Origin: Hyperoodon ampullatus
Lineage: Eukaryota; Chordata; Mammalia; Artiodactyla; Ziphiidae
Assembly: GCA_949752795.1 (NCBI GenBank)
Contig: OX457061.1
Coordinates: 38,782,338-38,846,337, forward strand
DNA: 64,000 nucleotides
Direction: 5' to 3'
The notes beneath the pieces were generated by a model. It was not told the origin of the DNA, did no database searches, and saw only the letters and a program-made list of their open reading frames with translations. The position numbers and the translations under genes are program-made. Shown one piece after another: positions 32,126 to 43,852 of the stretch (position 1 is the stretch's first letter; each line of letters opens with the position of its first letter).

Positions 32126-32687
32126 TGGAATACCAATTTTTTAAAAATTTATTGAAATATAGTTGATTTACAATCTGTTAATTTTTGCTGTACAGCAAAG
32201 TGCCTCAGTTATATATATATAACTTTTTCTTTTTCATATTCTTTTCCATTCTCATTTATCACAGGATATTGAATATAGTTTCCTGTGTTGTATTTGTTGT
32301 TTATCCATCCTATATATACTATGCATCTACTAATCCCAGCTCTCAAGCCTTCCCTCCCCCACCTCTCCCTTGGCAACCACAATTCTGTTCTCTATGTCTG
32401 ACTTTCTGTTTCATAGATATGTTCATTTGTGTCATATTTTAAATTCCACATATAAGTGATATCATACGGTATTTGTCTTTCTCTTTCTGATTTACTTCAC
32501 TTAGTATGATAACCTCTAGGTCCATCCATGTTGCTGCAAATGGCATTATTTCATTCTTTTTTGTGGCTGAGTAATATTCCATTGTATATGTATACCGCAT
32601 CTTCTTTATCCATTCATCTGTTGATGGACATTTAGGCTGTTTCCATGTATTGACTATTGTAAATAGTGCTGCAATAAACATTGGGGT

Positions 32688-32816
32688 ATGGGACTTCCCT
32701 GGCAGTCCAGTGGTTAAGACTCTGCGCTCCAACTGCAGGGAGCATGGGTTTGATCTCTGGTCAGGGAAATAGGGTCCCGCATGTCTCAGGGTGTGGCCAA
32801 AAAACAAACAAACAAA
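32688..32816 (+). mobile_element. Short tRNA-Glu SINE inside L1
   Basis: 'ggacttccctggcagtccag' to 'gtgtggccaaaaaacaaaca'. TSD aacattggggt of L1 origin on both sides (left ends about 32687, right 32818-32828). Confidence 0.92.
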
Positions 32817-33034
32817 AAACATTGGGGTGCATGTATCTTTTTGAATTATAGTTTTGTCTGGGTATATGCCCAGGAGTAGGATTGCTGAATCATATGGCAA
32901 CTCAATTTTTAGTTTTTTGAGGAATCTCCATACTGATTTCCATAATGGCTGTACCAATTTACATTCCCACCAAAAGTGTAGGAGGGATCCCTTTTCTCCA
33001 CACCCTCTCCAACATTTATTATTTGTAGACTTTT

Positions 33035-33158
33035 AAAAAAAAATTATTTTGGCCGCACCCCACAGCATGTGGGATCTTAGTTCCTGACCAGGGATCGAAC
33101 CATGCCCCCTGCAGTGGGAGCACAGACTCTTAACCACTGGGCAACCAGGGAAATCCCA
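33035..33158 (-). mobile_element. Short tRNA-Glu SINE inside L1
   Basis: Antisense: 'attttggccgcaccccacag' to 'gggcaaccagggaaatccc'. TSD tattatttgtagactttt at 33017-33034 and 33159-33176. Confidence 0.92.
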
Positions 33159-33319
33159 TATTATTTGTAGACTTTTTAATGATGGCCATTCTGACTGGTG
33201 TGAGGGGGTACCTCATTGTAGCTTTGATTTACATTTCTCTAATAATTAGTGACGATGAGCATCTTTTCATGTGCCTATTGGCCATCTGTGTGTCTTCTTT
33301 GGAGAAATGTCTATTTAGG

Positions 33320-34040
33320 TCTAGGATGCCAACTAATGAATGTAGAAGACAATTAGAAAATCACCAGTCTGCATTGTATAGTATAATACAGAATAGTAAC
33401 AACTCATTTGGAATCATCAATGTGTACTGAATCATTGGGTGAAAGTTTGTGGTCTTGAAGTATCTCCCCACAAATTGTTTATTAGATACAAAGGGAAAAA
33501 TTACACCTTTACAGTGGAAAATCTGACAGACAACACCTTAATGAATCAAAGTTCATGAATTACCCGGAATGGGGGAAATTGACATCCTGGAGTCCTAATC
33601 TGATACATCAAGGATACACCATCACAGCAGAGAACTCCTGCAAAAATGTACATACTGAGGCTAATCTTTAGGAAAAGCATTTCTTCCTGGGTCAGGGGAA
33701 AAAGTGCTATAAAGGACAGTATTAGGACAACTGGTGAATTTTGAAGATGGACTAAATATTCGATAACATTGTAAGGATGTTAAGTTTTCTGAATTTGACA
33801 ATGACATTATGGTTATGTAAGAAAATGTCCCTGTTCTTAGGAAATACAGTCATGATGTCTGTAACTTACTCTTGGGATGGTTCAGATACTAAAGTTTTTC
33901 CCCTAAATTAAATTTTCCATAGGTTTGAAACTTTTAAAACTAAAAAAAAAAAAATAAAAAGTCCCAAATCCTTATGCTGTACGCCTTAAACTTATACAGT
34001 GTTGTATGTCAATTATATCTTAATAAAACTTGAAGAAAAA
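33320..34040 (+). mobile_element. Ancient repeat / L1-type 3' tail
   Basis: Includes 'gtcccaaatccttatgctgt' and 'tgtcaattatatcttaataa' (33955-34030), the end of an old L1. 33690-33900 has the pattern 'ggacaactggtgaattttga...ggttatgtaagaaaatgtcc' of an old repeat. Classes partly unresolved. Confidence 0.45.
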
Positions 34041-36090
34041 AAAGACAGAAAATAAAGATCACTCTCATAGAAATGTATAGGATGGTCCAGAAAATAAACT
34101 CAAGAAGACTTTCCCTACATGGGGCAGGGAGCTATTACAACATTTTAATTGATAATATGATGCTATTAGATTCACCGTTTTGAAATTTTACTAGGGGAGC
34201 AGGGTGGAACATAGTCCAGAGCAAGTCTGATCCCCAAACTATCACTTGGATTCTCTAAATACATTTTAGTGTTATTTTGGCAGCTAGATTTAAGTCAGAA
34301 GCATAGGTTTTAAATATAATTTTTAGTAGTGCACAAACTAAAAGAATTAATACATTAAATGTGAAAACATAATTGCTTTTCTTTCAATAAATATTGTTAA
34401 ATGAAAATCCACTTTTACATACAATTTCTAGAAACTGATTGCCTATATTATGGATCGTTTCAGGCTTCTGTTTTTTTCTTTTGCATAGTCCCTACCTTTG
34501 GGTAAAATAATTCACTGCTCACTTGAATTTGTATTTAAAAATGAAAAGAGGAAATTAATGGAGACTCCAATTTAATCTGCCCATTTGTGCTCTTGTATCA
34601 TTGAAGAAGAGAAAAAGTCATGAATAGTGAACACCTCTCACCATGTAAGAATTTAAAAGTATAGATCTGTGCATTTTACTCTTTCCTGCCTTCCCTACTC
34701 CTATAGGAAATAGTGGGTGCAAGTGGACAACCAAGACTGGGCTAGGATTTCCTCATATATGGGAAAATTTATAACAAAAAGACAGAAAAATCACCCAATG
34801 TATTGGAATTGGTAGCTAGTTTTCTCTGAAAACCTTTGCAAGGAATTTTCTTCCTAGCCACAACAGGCGCTAAAGAATAAATTGCTGTTACACTTCTACA
34901 ATTAGAGAAGTGACTTGAAATTGATGCCTTTAATCTACTTCTTTGTGGATGGGGCAGAGTCAGACAAGGTTGTCTTTCTTGTCCTGCAACAATTGGAAAG
35001 AATAATATGTGTAGTAAAGTGAAGGAGGCTATTAGCTACTTCAGATTACCTGGTTATCTCTCCTGATTACTAACCTTGCAAGCTCTATCCTACCACCACC
35101 AAGCCCCAGTGGGAGGAGACCTGGTGGGCTTGGCCCAGCAGCTGGGGCCAAAGGCAGGGACAACTTGGGTCTGCAGCAAATTTTGCAGGGTCCAAGAGAA
35201 AACAGTCAAGTCCTGTATGAAGAAAAAGACTGAGACTCCAGCCAGCAGAGACCATCCAATTCAGTCAGGGTGAGAGAGCAGGAGGAAAGTTTCAGAAGCT
35301 GAGGTATGGCACCAAGGGGTGTCAGAGACGATGGAGAGCAGTAAGCAGGGGCAATGGAAGAGTGGGGGAATGGATTGGAATGGTAAGGGGGATTGTCAGG
35401 ATAAAGGCCTGACACAGGGAACCATGCCCACCTTTGCATGGATGGTGTATTTAAAAGGTCCGTGATTCTGTATCTTGTTTTGGGTGGTGGTTACACAGGT
35501 GTAAATAATTTTAAAACTCATTGAACTAATACCTAAAATCTTTGCTTTTATTGTACGTTAATTATACCTTGATTTTTTAACAGCCTGTTGGAACTAAATA
35601 CAGCAGGAAACTTCTGTAGCTGAAATCACAGTTTTACCAACTGTACCCCCAGAGTTTACTCTGAACATAGGTTAATAAATCCTCACAAGGCCTCCTTTAC
35701 GCTTACAAAAATGAGATGATGATAGACTGCACTGCCCAGAAATCGGGCTAAAGTAAAGAAGAGTTTAATTTCGAAGTTGTGTTCGGCCTTGGTGTAAATA
35801 AAAGTGTCGCAGATGTAGTAGATTCTCTTTTTTGGTCAGACTGTAATAGGTGTAATTTCTTTTGCTCCAGTAGACCTCTGGGCCTTGTGAGAAGCCAGGA
35901 GAAGGAACTGAAATTAGTATGGACAATAATTTAAAATACTGTCTCCCTGGTGAACAAAAGAAGCTGAGAAATATATGTTTAATGAAATAAAAACTTTGCA
36001 TTTCTTAGTATGGATATAGGCTGTACCTTGTAGAAACAATCGTAGGATACAAGAACAATACGTAAAATCAATAAGCTTCCCTGTCCACCA
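34041..36090. other. Intergenic stretch, mostly unassigned
   Basis: No coding exon recognised. A short old-L1-tail pattern lies at 35450-35580 ('ttgtacgttaattatacctt'). A GC-richer part at 35060-35440 contains short frames on both strands without domain features. Confidence 0.35.
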
Positions 36091-36099
36091 GCAACGACC

Positions 36100-36610
36100 A
36101 AGTAGAAACTGTATAAGAGAAAAAAAGAGGCCCTTTCACAATTGCAGCAAAATCATACAATGCCTCATAATAAACCTATGATGATTTACTTACTGAAGGG
36201 CATAAGAGGACTTAAATAAATTGAAAGCTATACCTTTTCCATTAATTCAACAAATTTGATATTTTATGGAATTTCTATTAAAGAAGTTCAATATTGTAAA
36301 TATATCAATTTTCCTCAAATTAGTCTAGCAATTGAATGCTACCCCAGGAAAAATTTAAGTAAGAATTTAAAAATATCTAAGACTATAGAGAAAAATTGAC
36401 TTTGATTATGAAAATTCCAAACACAGAAAAAAGTAGAAAGACAATGAAAAAACAAGTAACCATTACCTGGACTCAACAATTCTTACTGCTTTGCCATAGT
36501 TGCTGCATAGATAGATGGACAGGCAGACAGAAAGTGATATAGGGTACACATTTACTGAACCATTTAAAAGGGTTACACTCTTAACACTTTATCCATAAAT
36601 TCTTCAGTAT
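36100..36610 (+). mobile_element. Ancient L1-type repeat, left half of an interrupted copy
   Basis: 36100-36360 resembles decayed L1 ORF2 ('tcctcaaattagtctagcaa'). 36400-36610 ('taaccattacctggactcaa') appears to continue at 37740-37990 ('tctcctacataaccatatta', 'tgtctccagttgtcctaaac'), so the copy is split by the material in between. Confidence 0.4.
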
Positions 36611-36824
36611 GCATCTTACTGGATGTATTAGATGGTTTGGGTGCTATAACAAATACCACAGACTGGGTGGTTTAAACAATAGACATTTATTTCTCATATT
36701 TCCAGAAGCTGGGAAGTCTAAGATCAAGGTGAGGCAGGAGATAGATGGGCTTAAGGCTGAGAAGCTGGAATCTGTCCCCTGTGGAGAGATACTCAAGAAA
36801 AAGACAATGGCAGGAGCAAGGAGA

Positions 36825-37326
36825 AGCTGAGCCCTGCTTGGATAAAAGGTAAAGAAACCACATATTTCTCATTCTTGAAGTCAAGGAGACCTCCCTGACT
36901 AAACATGCGCAGAAAGGCTCCTCGGGGGTCAAGGGGTGGGGAGGGGGCATCACCACATAATAGGTGGTGTCAGCCTCCTCATAGGCTTCTGTACTGGAAT
37001 CCATCTTGGCAAAAAGATACGCATGCATGTCAGGCAGGGGCCTAGGACAGGTCCCTGCGGAAAAGAAATGAGATAATTGGCCAAAGGTAAACAAAGACCT
37101 GGAAGAACTGCCCTATATAAGTGATGTGAATCACCTCTCTGGTGCACTCCTCCTCATTAGGGAGGACTCCCACACCCCTTCTCTCAGGGTGTCTATATCT
37201 GCCTTGCTTCTGTCTAAAACAAACTGTTTCTCTGTGTGCTCTCCCACTTGTTGTGCTGTCTCTAATAATAAACTTTGTACCTGTTTTTACAGTTTTTGCC
37301 TCCTTGAGAAATTCATTTTTCAACAG
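36825..37326 (+). mobile_element. Probable solo LTR of an ERV1-type endogenous retrovirus
   Basis: About 500 bp with a TATA box (tatataa, 37114-37120), an AATAAA signal at 37267-37272, and a T/G-rich end 'tgagaaattcatttttcaac', in the usual U3-R-U5 order. No gag, pol or env sequence adjoins it, so it is a lone LTR left after recombination. It begins near 'tgagccctgc' and ends near 'ttcaaca'. ERV1-like by layout; a clean TSD was not found. Confidence 0.55.
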
Positions 37327-37363
37327 GGGCAAGAGCTAGGGCAACTTTGTTTCTAGCCTTTAG

Positions 37364-37460
37364 CCCCTGGTGGGCTGGTGGCTAGGATTCCTGGTTTTCA
37401 CCCAGGCTACCCAGGTTCAATTCCTGGGCAGGGAACTAATATCTGGCTTCAAGCCACTGC
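37364..37460 (+). mobile_element. tRNA-Glu(TTC)-like sequence, probably SINE-derived
   Basis: 37364-37434 can fold as a cloverleaf. The anticodon stem CCTGG/CCAGG holds loop TTTTCAC with anticodon TTC at 37397-37399; T stem CCAGG/CCTGG has loop TTCAATT. The acceptor has mismatches at both ends. The following 'actaatatctggcttcaagc' resembles a SINE body, so it is more likely an old tRNA-Glu SINE than a working tRNA gene. Confidence 0.6.
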
Positions 37461-37739
37461 TCACTGCTATCTCCTCGAGATCAAAGGTGCTGGTGGATTC
37501 GATTGCTGGTGATGACTCTCTTCCTGGTTTGCAGACAGCCACCTTCTAGATGTGTTCTCACTTTCTTCCTCTTCTTATAAGGGTGCTAATCACAACATGA
37601 GGGCCACACCCTCTTGACCTCATCTAAACGTAATTACCTCCCAAAGGCCCCATCTCCTAACACCATCACTCTGGGGGTTAGGATTTCAAAAGATGAATTT
37701 TGAGGAGACACAATTCAGTCCATACCACCAGAATAAGAC

Positions 37740-37990
37740 CATTCTCCTACATAACCATATTATTATTATCATACCCCAAACATACAACAATATTTTCCTA
37801 ATATCACCTAGTGCCCAATCCATATACAGATGTCTCCAGTTGTCCTAAACATGTCATTTACAGCTGGAGAGTATATGCATTGCATTTGGTTGTCATGCTT
37901 CTTAAGGCTCTTTTCATTTACCACAGATCCCCTAATTCAGTAGACTCCAGTTTTTTTCCCCCAACATTTGCTTGTTGAAGAAACAGTTTG
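37740..37990 (+). mobile_element. Ancient L1-type repeat, right half
   Basis: Continuation of the sequence that stops at about 36610 ('catttggttgtcatgcttct', 'ctcttttcatttaccacaga'). Old and diverged. Confidence 0.4.
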
Positions 37991-38239
37991 TAGAAAGTCC
38001 CACATTCAGGATTTGTTAGATTGTTTCCTTATAAGTCATTTAACTTGTTCCTCTACCCCCTATATTTCCTGTAAACTGAAGTTAGATCTCAAAAGTTGAT
38101 TAGATTCAGGGTAAACATTTTTGGCTCTAATACTTTGTTGGTGATGCTGTGTTCATCAAGAGGCACATCATCTCTTTTTTGTTCAGTCTTAGAGAGGCAA
38201 TATTTAACATTTGGTTTAAAGTGGTGATAGTATTATAAA

Positions 38240-39450
38240 AATACTTTTGGAAAAGAAAAACTGTAAGGAGGAACAAATCCCATTGGACACCAAACCATTC
38301 TATAAAGCTACAGTAATCTAAATAGTGTGCATAGACACAGAAATAGACAAAAAAGATCAATAAAAAAGAACAGAGATTAGAATCAGGCCACAGTATATAT
38401 GAAAACTATACATACAAAAGGGTAGCATTTCAAATCACTGGAGAAAAGATGGACTATATCATAAAAAATGTTGGGGAAAAAAATAGATGCCTACTTTATC
38501 CTACATCCTCCAAATAAAATCCAGGTGGATTAAAGACGTAAATATAATAACATCTCTAAAAAAATAGAAGAAAATAAAGAATGCTTTTAAAATATTGGAA
38601 TGGGACAAACAAGATACAACATCTAGAAGCCTTAAAAAGATTGGTAAAATTGATTTGACATTAAAACACAAAACTTTTGTAGCAACATGAAGAGAGTAAT
38701 ATGACAAAGAATAGACAGGCAATATCAACCAAGATTGAAGGGATGATATCCATAATACATAAATATTCCCACTAATTTAAAAGAAAGTGAAAACAAATAG
38801 AGAAACGAGCAAAGGACATAAATAAGAAATTCTTAGAAAATATACTGTAAACATCTAATAAGCACTTTATAATATGCTTAGCTTCACTAGTGATCAGGGA
38901 AATGCAATGAAAATAGCCGATATCATTTTTATCCTCAAACTTAAAAATATTAATTATATCCAGTGATTCAGGTTGCGGGTGTGGGGAAACACCCAAAATA
39001 TTGTTGGTATCTATTAAATTCTAAAAGTGAATACCTTTTGATTCAGCAATTCCATCTCCTGTGGATATACATATGTTAGGATATTAATCACAGCACTGTT
39101 TGTAATAGCACCCCCCACAACACAACCTAAGTGTCTATCTATAGGAATATAAATATGGAAAACACACAGGGAAGCCTATGCAGCCATCAGAGTGGATGAA
39201 ATTGGCCATAAGGACTGACATAATTTTCAAGATGCAGTATGAAGTGAAAAAAATAAGTTCACAGAACAATATGCACAGTATAAACCAATTTATTTTTACA
39301 AATCTTTTAAATCTAAACATAGACTGTTAAAGGTGGTTATCTATGAAGGTAGGATTGAGGTGTGAAGGAGAACTTTCATATATATATGTACATATATATA
39401 CATATATATATATTTCTGCTTTTCGTTTAAATTAAAAAAAATACAACCAC
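38240..39450 (+). mobile_element. Old L1 ORF2 C-terminal part and 3' UTR
   Basis: Sense L1M: 'ctataaagctacagtaatct', 'gacgtaaatataataacatc', 'tagtgatcagggaaatgcaa', 'ggaatataaatatggaaaac'. All frames broken. Ends in a TA-rich tract at 39381-39412. Confidence 0.8.
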
Positions 39451-41610
39451 ATGTTCATGCATTATTTGGTCATATGCTATAAAATCAAAGAGAAAGAAAA
39501 ACTCCTTACTAAAAAATCTTTGAGGTAAAAAGCCACTATCACAAAATAAGACCTAGATTTAAGAAGCTAATAATGAGCATGTATGTTCATTCAGTCTTGG
39601 TAGAAGTGTTTAGTCAAGGAGTGCATGAATGTGCTGATCTTCATGTATCATTTTCCATTTTTTCCAAATTACTAAATTCTACTCTACTGACATACTGAAT
39701 ATCTGACAGTATGTCAAAGGCATGTCAGCATGTTTTGAAAGGTAATGTGAGAGAAAGAGTTTGGTACTGCTCACTCAGCCCCCTAGGCACAAGGCTCTTT
39801 GGCTTTGCGGTGAAAGCATCCTCAGTCATACTTGATCACAAGACTCAACATAATCAGAATTCTCCTCATTCTCTACCCCACCTCCACCCCAGCATTCCAT
39901 TATTCCATTATTATTACTATTATTATTATTTGGTGGGAAGAAGTGTACAAGACCAAAAAATCCAATTACTATCAGGAATATTGTTTTAAAAATCCACAGT
40001 GCTAGGGTCTGATCTGAGGTTCAAAAAATTAATCAAAATTTACAATATTTACACAGCTATAGAGGTTATTCAACTTCAGAAACCTACCTACAAGGAAAGA
40101 TCCCTTCAAACTCTGTTCTCAAACTGTGATGCATGATGCTGGCCCCAAAAAAGAGCCATGGGTTTTCAAACCAAACTCACAGCAGGAGGTGGGTGGGATG
40201 ACTGCCTTGACCTGTCAAATGAGGGCTTTCTCACCAATAAAATAAGAACAATACCATCAAACAGGGCATTTGTGTGAAGCCCTTAGCACTGTGGCCAGCA
40301 TGTGGTGGTAGCTATATATATATATTCATTTTCTTCCTTTTTTGCAGTTCTAAGAGATTTTCAGTCTCAGGGTCGGGAACATAGGGGATTTCAGATTAAC
40401 ACTGAGATTAACAGAATAGCCAATGAAATAAAACCAATTTTTCTTAAATATGCTAGTGAAGATTTTAGTGTGTTTTCCCATATGCCTGCTACCTAAACCC
40501 TCTAGTTTTTATGGAAATTTGACCTTAAACAAATTATCTTCACATAATTAAAGCTGTAATTCACTGATTCTGATATTTATATTATCATTTGAAACTTTAG
40601 CATCATATATATACCCACCAGTTTTTACTAATTTTAGGGCAAGATTTAAATTCTTCAGAATACGAGTTATCTAAAATGTATAAGAAAATGTTCCATAATT
40701 GTTTTCCTTTCAGGGTCAATTTACCTAGTAGAAAGGACTATTTTAGAGAACCCCTCCCTTCCCTTTTTATTTAGCTTTTCACCGTGCTGCCCATGATGTT
40801 GAGGAAACAACCAGAAAGACAATCAGAATCCTGGACTGTCTTGATTCTGGCCCCAGGGCTGCCAATGCCACTTAGGTGGATCCCCATGTCCTGACTGTAA
40901 AAGAACAGCCTTGTGCCAAATATTGTCTAAGGTGCTTTCAAGCTCTAAAATTCTATGATCAATGGTCAATCTGAACAACAAACTAGCCAACCAACCAAGC
41001 AAACTAAACTACATTTCCTGTGGCTAAATTCTCTGAGCCCAGGAGCCCAGAGGTCAGCTTATTGTATAGTGGGAAGAGTCAATTTGTTCAAAAGACGTGC
41101 TACATACAAAACAAGTATCAGTAAGAAATAGCTCTTTTCTGCCACTATCTAAACACGACCTAAAAACAAAATATAAATAAGGTTTTAAACTTCAATATGT
41201 ATACTTAGCATATGGACTACCTATTCCCCAAAATGGAAGATATTTCCACATAATTTCAAAGTGTAATCATGTAACTTCTCTCCTAATGATGTTATACTAA
41301 CAAAACCATAAAATTTTAATGTTTTTAAAATGTGAAAATACTTAACAGTATAGTTATTTGTATTTATAACACTTTTTCTTTTATTTAAATCATATACATT
41401 TCATTAGAATTTCTAGCCCAAACATTGTATTTGAAGGTGAGAGAAAACAAACTGATATAGGTGAACTTCTTGGCACTTTAGTCTTAGTCTGGCATTTAGA
41501 TAAGTCACTCTCAAACAAATATAATGTCAAAGCATACTTGAATTTCTTTAATCTAAGGAGCCAAGTGGACAACACCCAAGTATTATCTATTCAAAACAAG
41601 ACCTACTCAG
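39451..41610. other. Intergenic stretch with minor repeats
   Basis: Holds a MIR-like piece at about 40190-40315 ('aaataagaacaataccatca', 'cttagcactgtggccagcat'), an (att)n tract at 39899-39930 and a ta tract at 40312-40325. No exon recognised. Confidence 0.45.
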
Positions 41611-41611
41611 T

Positions 41612-41720
41612 GTTAATTAGATTTATTTTGATCATTTTGCAGTATATACAGATATCAAATCACTATGTTGTACAACTGAAACTAATATAATGTTATATGT
41701 CAATTATACCTCAACACAAC
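41612..41720 (+). mobile_element. Old L1 3' tail
   Basis: 'gtatatacagatatcaaatc', 'actatgttgtacaactgaaa', 'aattatacctcaacacaaca'; same terminal motif as 30660-30745. Confidence 0.75.
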
Positions 41721-43050
41721 AAAACAAAAACCAAGACCTGCTCTTGTAAAATGCCAGATAGTCCGGGAAATGGCAGCCTTTCTACCGCTGAGCCTCTAGG
41801 CCAGTGTGAAAGGCCTCCTCTTCTCAGTCAGAACGGAGGACCTGGGATGGGTAGGTTTCTGCTTATCTAGACTCATTTGCACAGCACTTCACAGCCTCCC
41901 AAGTCTCTTGCTTCTTTGCTGCCCTTACAGACAACACACAGGCAATTTTTAATTTAAGGCCTTCACTGACTGATTTCCTTATGGGAAATGGGAAGAATGA
42001 ACATGATTACTAAATTTCTGGTCTAAGTGTCAGATCTCTAGTTCCAGACTGTTCAAATGCCACTGTCATGCAGAGCCCTCTTTCCTCCAGCCCCCATTCC
42101 TCCTTAATTAGTAGTGTTTAAGGTAAAGGCCTTCAACAATAGAAGTCAAACAGCCTCCCGCCCCCCACCCCCACCCAGGTACTCCAATTTCTGAGAGGCT
42201 TGCTGGAGGACTGACTCAAATTCATCTTTTTCTTCTAGAGGTTGGCAGTAACTGCGGAACTGCAGGGTAAAACCTTAAAATACTGGTGAAAAATTAGGAA
42301 GAGCTTGCAAGATGTAGAATTTTGGGGTATGAAATCTAAATACTACCCTCCAGTCTTAACACCCTTTTCTATGCCACCATGGAAATTCATTTAAAAGCCT
42401 TCTAAAATGACAGTTTTGGTGAAGTTCTAGAAAGATCAGGCATTATTTTAACCCAGTAGAAAAAAAAGAAAGAAAGAAATATGATTATACAGTTTGCAAG
42501 ATAAAAGTTAAAGGATTAAATTCACCACTTGCTTCAATATTTCAATAATTGGACCTGTCGATACCTTAGGTAAGAAATACATAGTAAGTGGTGTATAAAA
42601 CTACTGAGTCAATTCGGGCACAGGATTCCGAGATGAAGAACTTCGAGGTGCAAACCTTTACAGTATATCGTATTTCCACGGTAGTTTTATTGACTCCTTA
42701 AGAAGCCCTTGCTTGGTCTATTTGAATCCTGAGCATAGGTCAATAAAAAGACCGTAGCTGATTTAGATAGTTCCTAAGTTCTGACATCAACACTACCTTA
42801 AGTCTATATAACAGCAGACAATTTAAGAAGTCCATATTCTTCCAAGCCAGCAGCCATGGCAAGAGTCCCTTTCACTTGGTGCTATTACAGGGAAAACGAA
42901 GAAATACTTTAAAAAATATACAGGCCAAAGAACTGGAGTTAAGTTACTAGGGTGGGGCTGTGTAAAGCTTTGGTGACTCACTAAATGAAGTTGTGAGCTG
43001 GGGTCTTGGCACTAGGGGAACACAGAAGAAACAGAAAAGTTGGGGGGTTT
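41721..43050. other. Upstream flank of CDC14B
   Basis: No repeat that I recognise covers most of this stretch. It is a candidate place for single-copy regulatory sequence, but nothing specific can be named. Confidence 0.4.
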
Positions 43051-43152
43051 GCATAGGGTGGCGAGCACACTTTTATCTTTGATTGGCGGAATCACTCAGA
43101 CTTTTCTTTATGGCGTCACCGGCTACCTGCCTGTAGAAAAGCTCTGTCTCTG

Positions 43153-43160
43153 TGACGTCA
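43153..43160. promoter_or_regulatory. Palindromic CRE site
   Basis: Exact TGACGTCA, the CREB/ATF consensus, 12 bp before a CCAAT box and about 530 bp before the CDC14B start codon. Confidence 0.75.
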
Positions 43161-43692
43161 CGCCTCACTGACCAATGAAAGGCCTCAGTCTGCGAGCCCC
43201 GAGGAGGGTTGTGGGCCCTTTTTTGTGAATGAAGCTTCTTGGATCAACCCTCCTGGAGTCCCCGGGAGCCGCGGCCCGCTGTGCTCGGGCTCCTCGGTGG
43301 TAGCGTCCGCGGCTGCGGTGGGCGCGCACGGTTACTCTAGGCAGCCCCAGCCCCCGGCGGCAGCACCGTCGCCTCTGCCTCGCCAGCGGGCTGCTGGCAC
43401 CTGGGGGCGGGCTGGGGGTCGCCGGCAGCGGCAGGAGGCGCTGTAGCGAGGGCTGTGGCGCGGGTCCCGCGGCGGCCGCAGGAAGGAGCGGGACAGCCGC
43501 GGTGGGCCAGGCCCCTCCTCCGGCTCCTGCGCGGCCACCTCCCGCCGGGCTCCGCCGGCGCCTGCAGTCGGCGCAGCGCCGCTCCGCGCCCGCAGCCCTG
43601 AGCGCCCGCGCGCGGGGCCAGCGGGGTCTTCGGCGGGCTAGCGAGCGCGCGAGGCCATGGTCGTGGTCCCCTGACGGGCTGCGGCCGCCTCC

Positions 43693-43852
43693 ATGAAGCG
43701 GAAGAGCGAGCGGCGGCCGAGCTGGGCCGCCGCGCCCCCCTGCTCGCGGCGGTGCTCGTCGTCCTCGCCGGGAGTGAAGAGGAGCCGCAGCTCCACGTCG
43801 CAGGAACTGCACCACCTGGACCGACAGGACGACCTGTACCTGGACATCACCG
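43693..43852 (+). CDS. CDC14B: CDC14B exon 1 (partial gene; rest beyond the window)
   Basis: Encodes the first 53 residues, [20 protein letters not shown] through QDDLYLDIT, plus one base, then donor gtgagc at 43853. It matches the N-terminus of vertebrate CDC14B as I recall it, including the basic MKRKSERR start and the (V/L)YLDIT end where exon 2 (DRLCF...) joins. CDC14B is a dual-specificity, proline-directed Ser/Thr phosphatase acting in DNA-damage checkpoint recovery and cell-cycle control; the catalytic Cys-x5-Arg lies in later exons not present here. The basic and Ser/Arg-rich N-terminal segment is known to direct CDC14B to the nucleolus. The start ATG at 43693 is the first with this protein match. 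Exon 2 was searched for by eye to 64000 and not found, consistent with a very long intron 1. PRXL2C lies upstream in the same direction. Confidence 0.9.

Larger units (their letters stand above)
32130..33310 (-). mobile_element. L1 3' end carrying two nested SINEs
   Basis: Antisense L1 3' UTR (32140-32430) and ORF2 end (32439-33310, [14 protein letters not shown] sequence). Interrupted by a SINE at 32688-32816 and another at 33035-33158, each with a duplication of L1 sequence at its ends. Confidence 0.9.
36620..37735 (+). repeat. Ancient repeat split by an LTR/SINE-bearing insert
   Basis: Left part 36620-36731 ('gtggtttaaacaatagacat', 'ccagaagctgggaagtctaa') and right part 37478-37735 ('tgatgactctcttcctggtt', 'ctcccaaaggccccatctcc', 'aattcagtccataccacc') belong to one old repeat. 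The parts meet at a repeated motif, agatcaaggtg at 36721 and agatcaaaggtg at 37478. The insert between contains an LTR and a tRNA-like SINE. Confidence 0.5.

Noticed and set aside
35076..35439. Frames of 65-77 codons in a GC-richer intergenic part
   Set aside because: Frames on both strands, no similarity I recognise, and no splice or promoter context.
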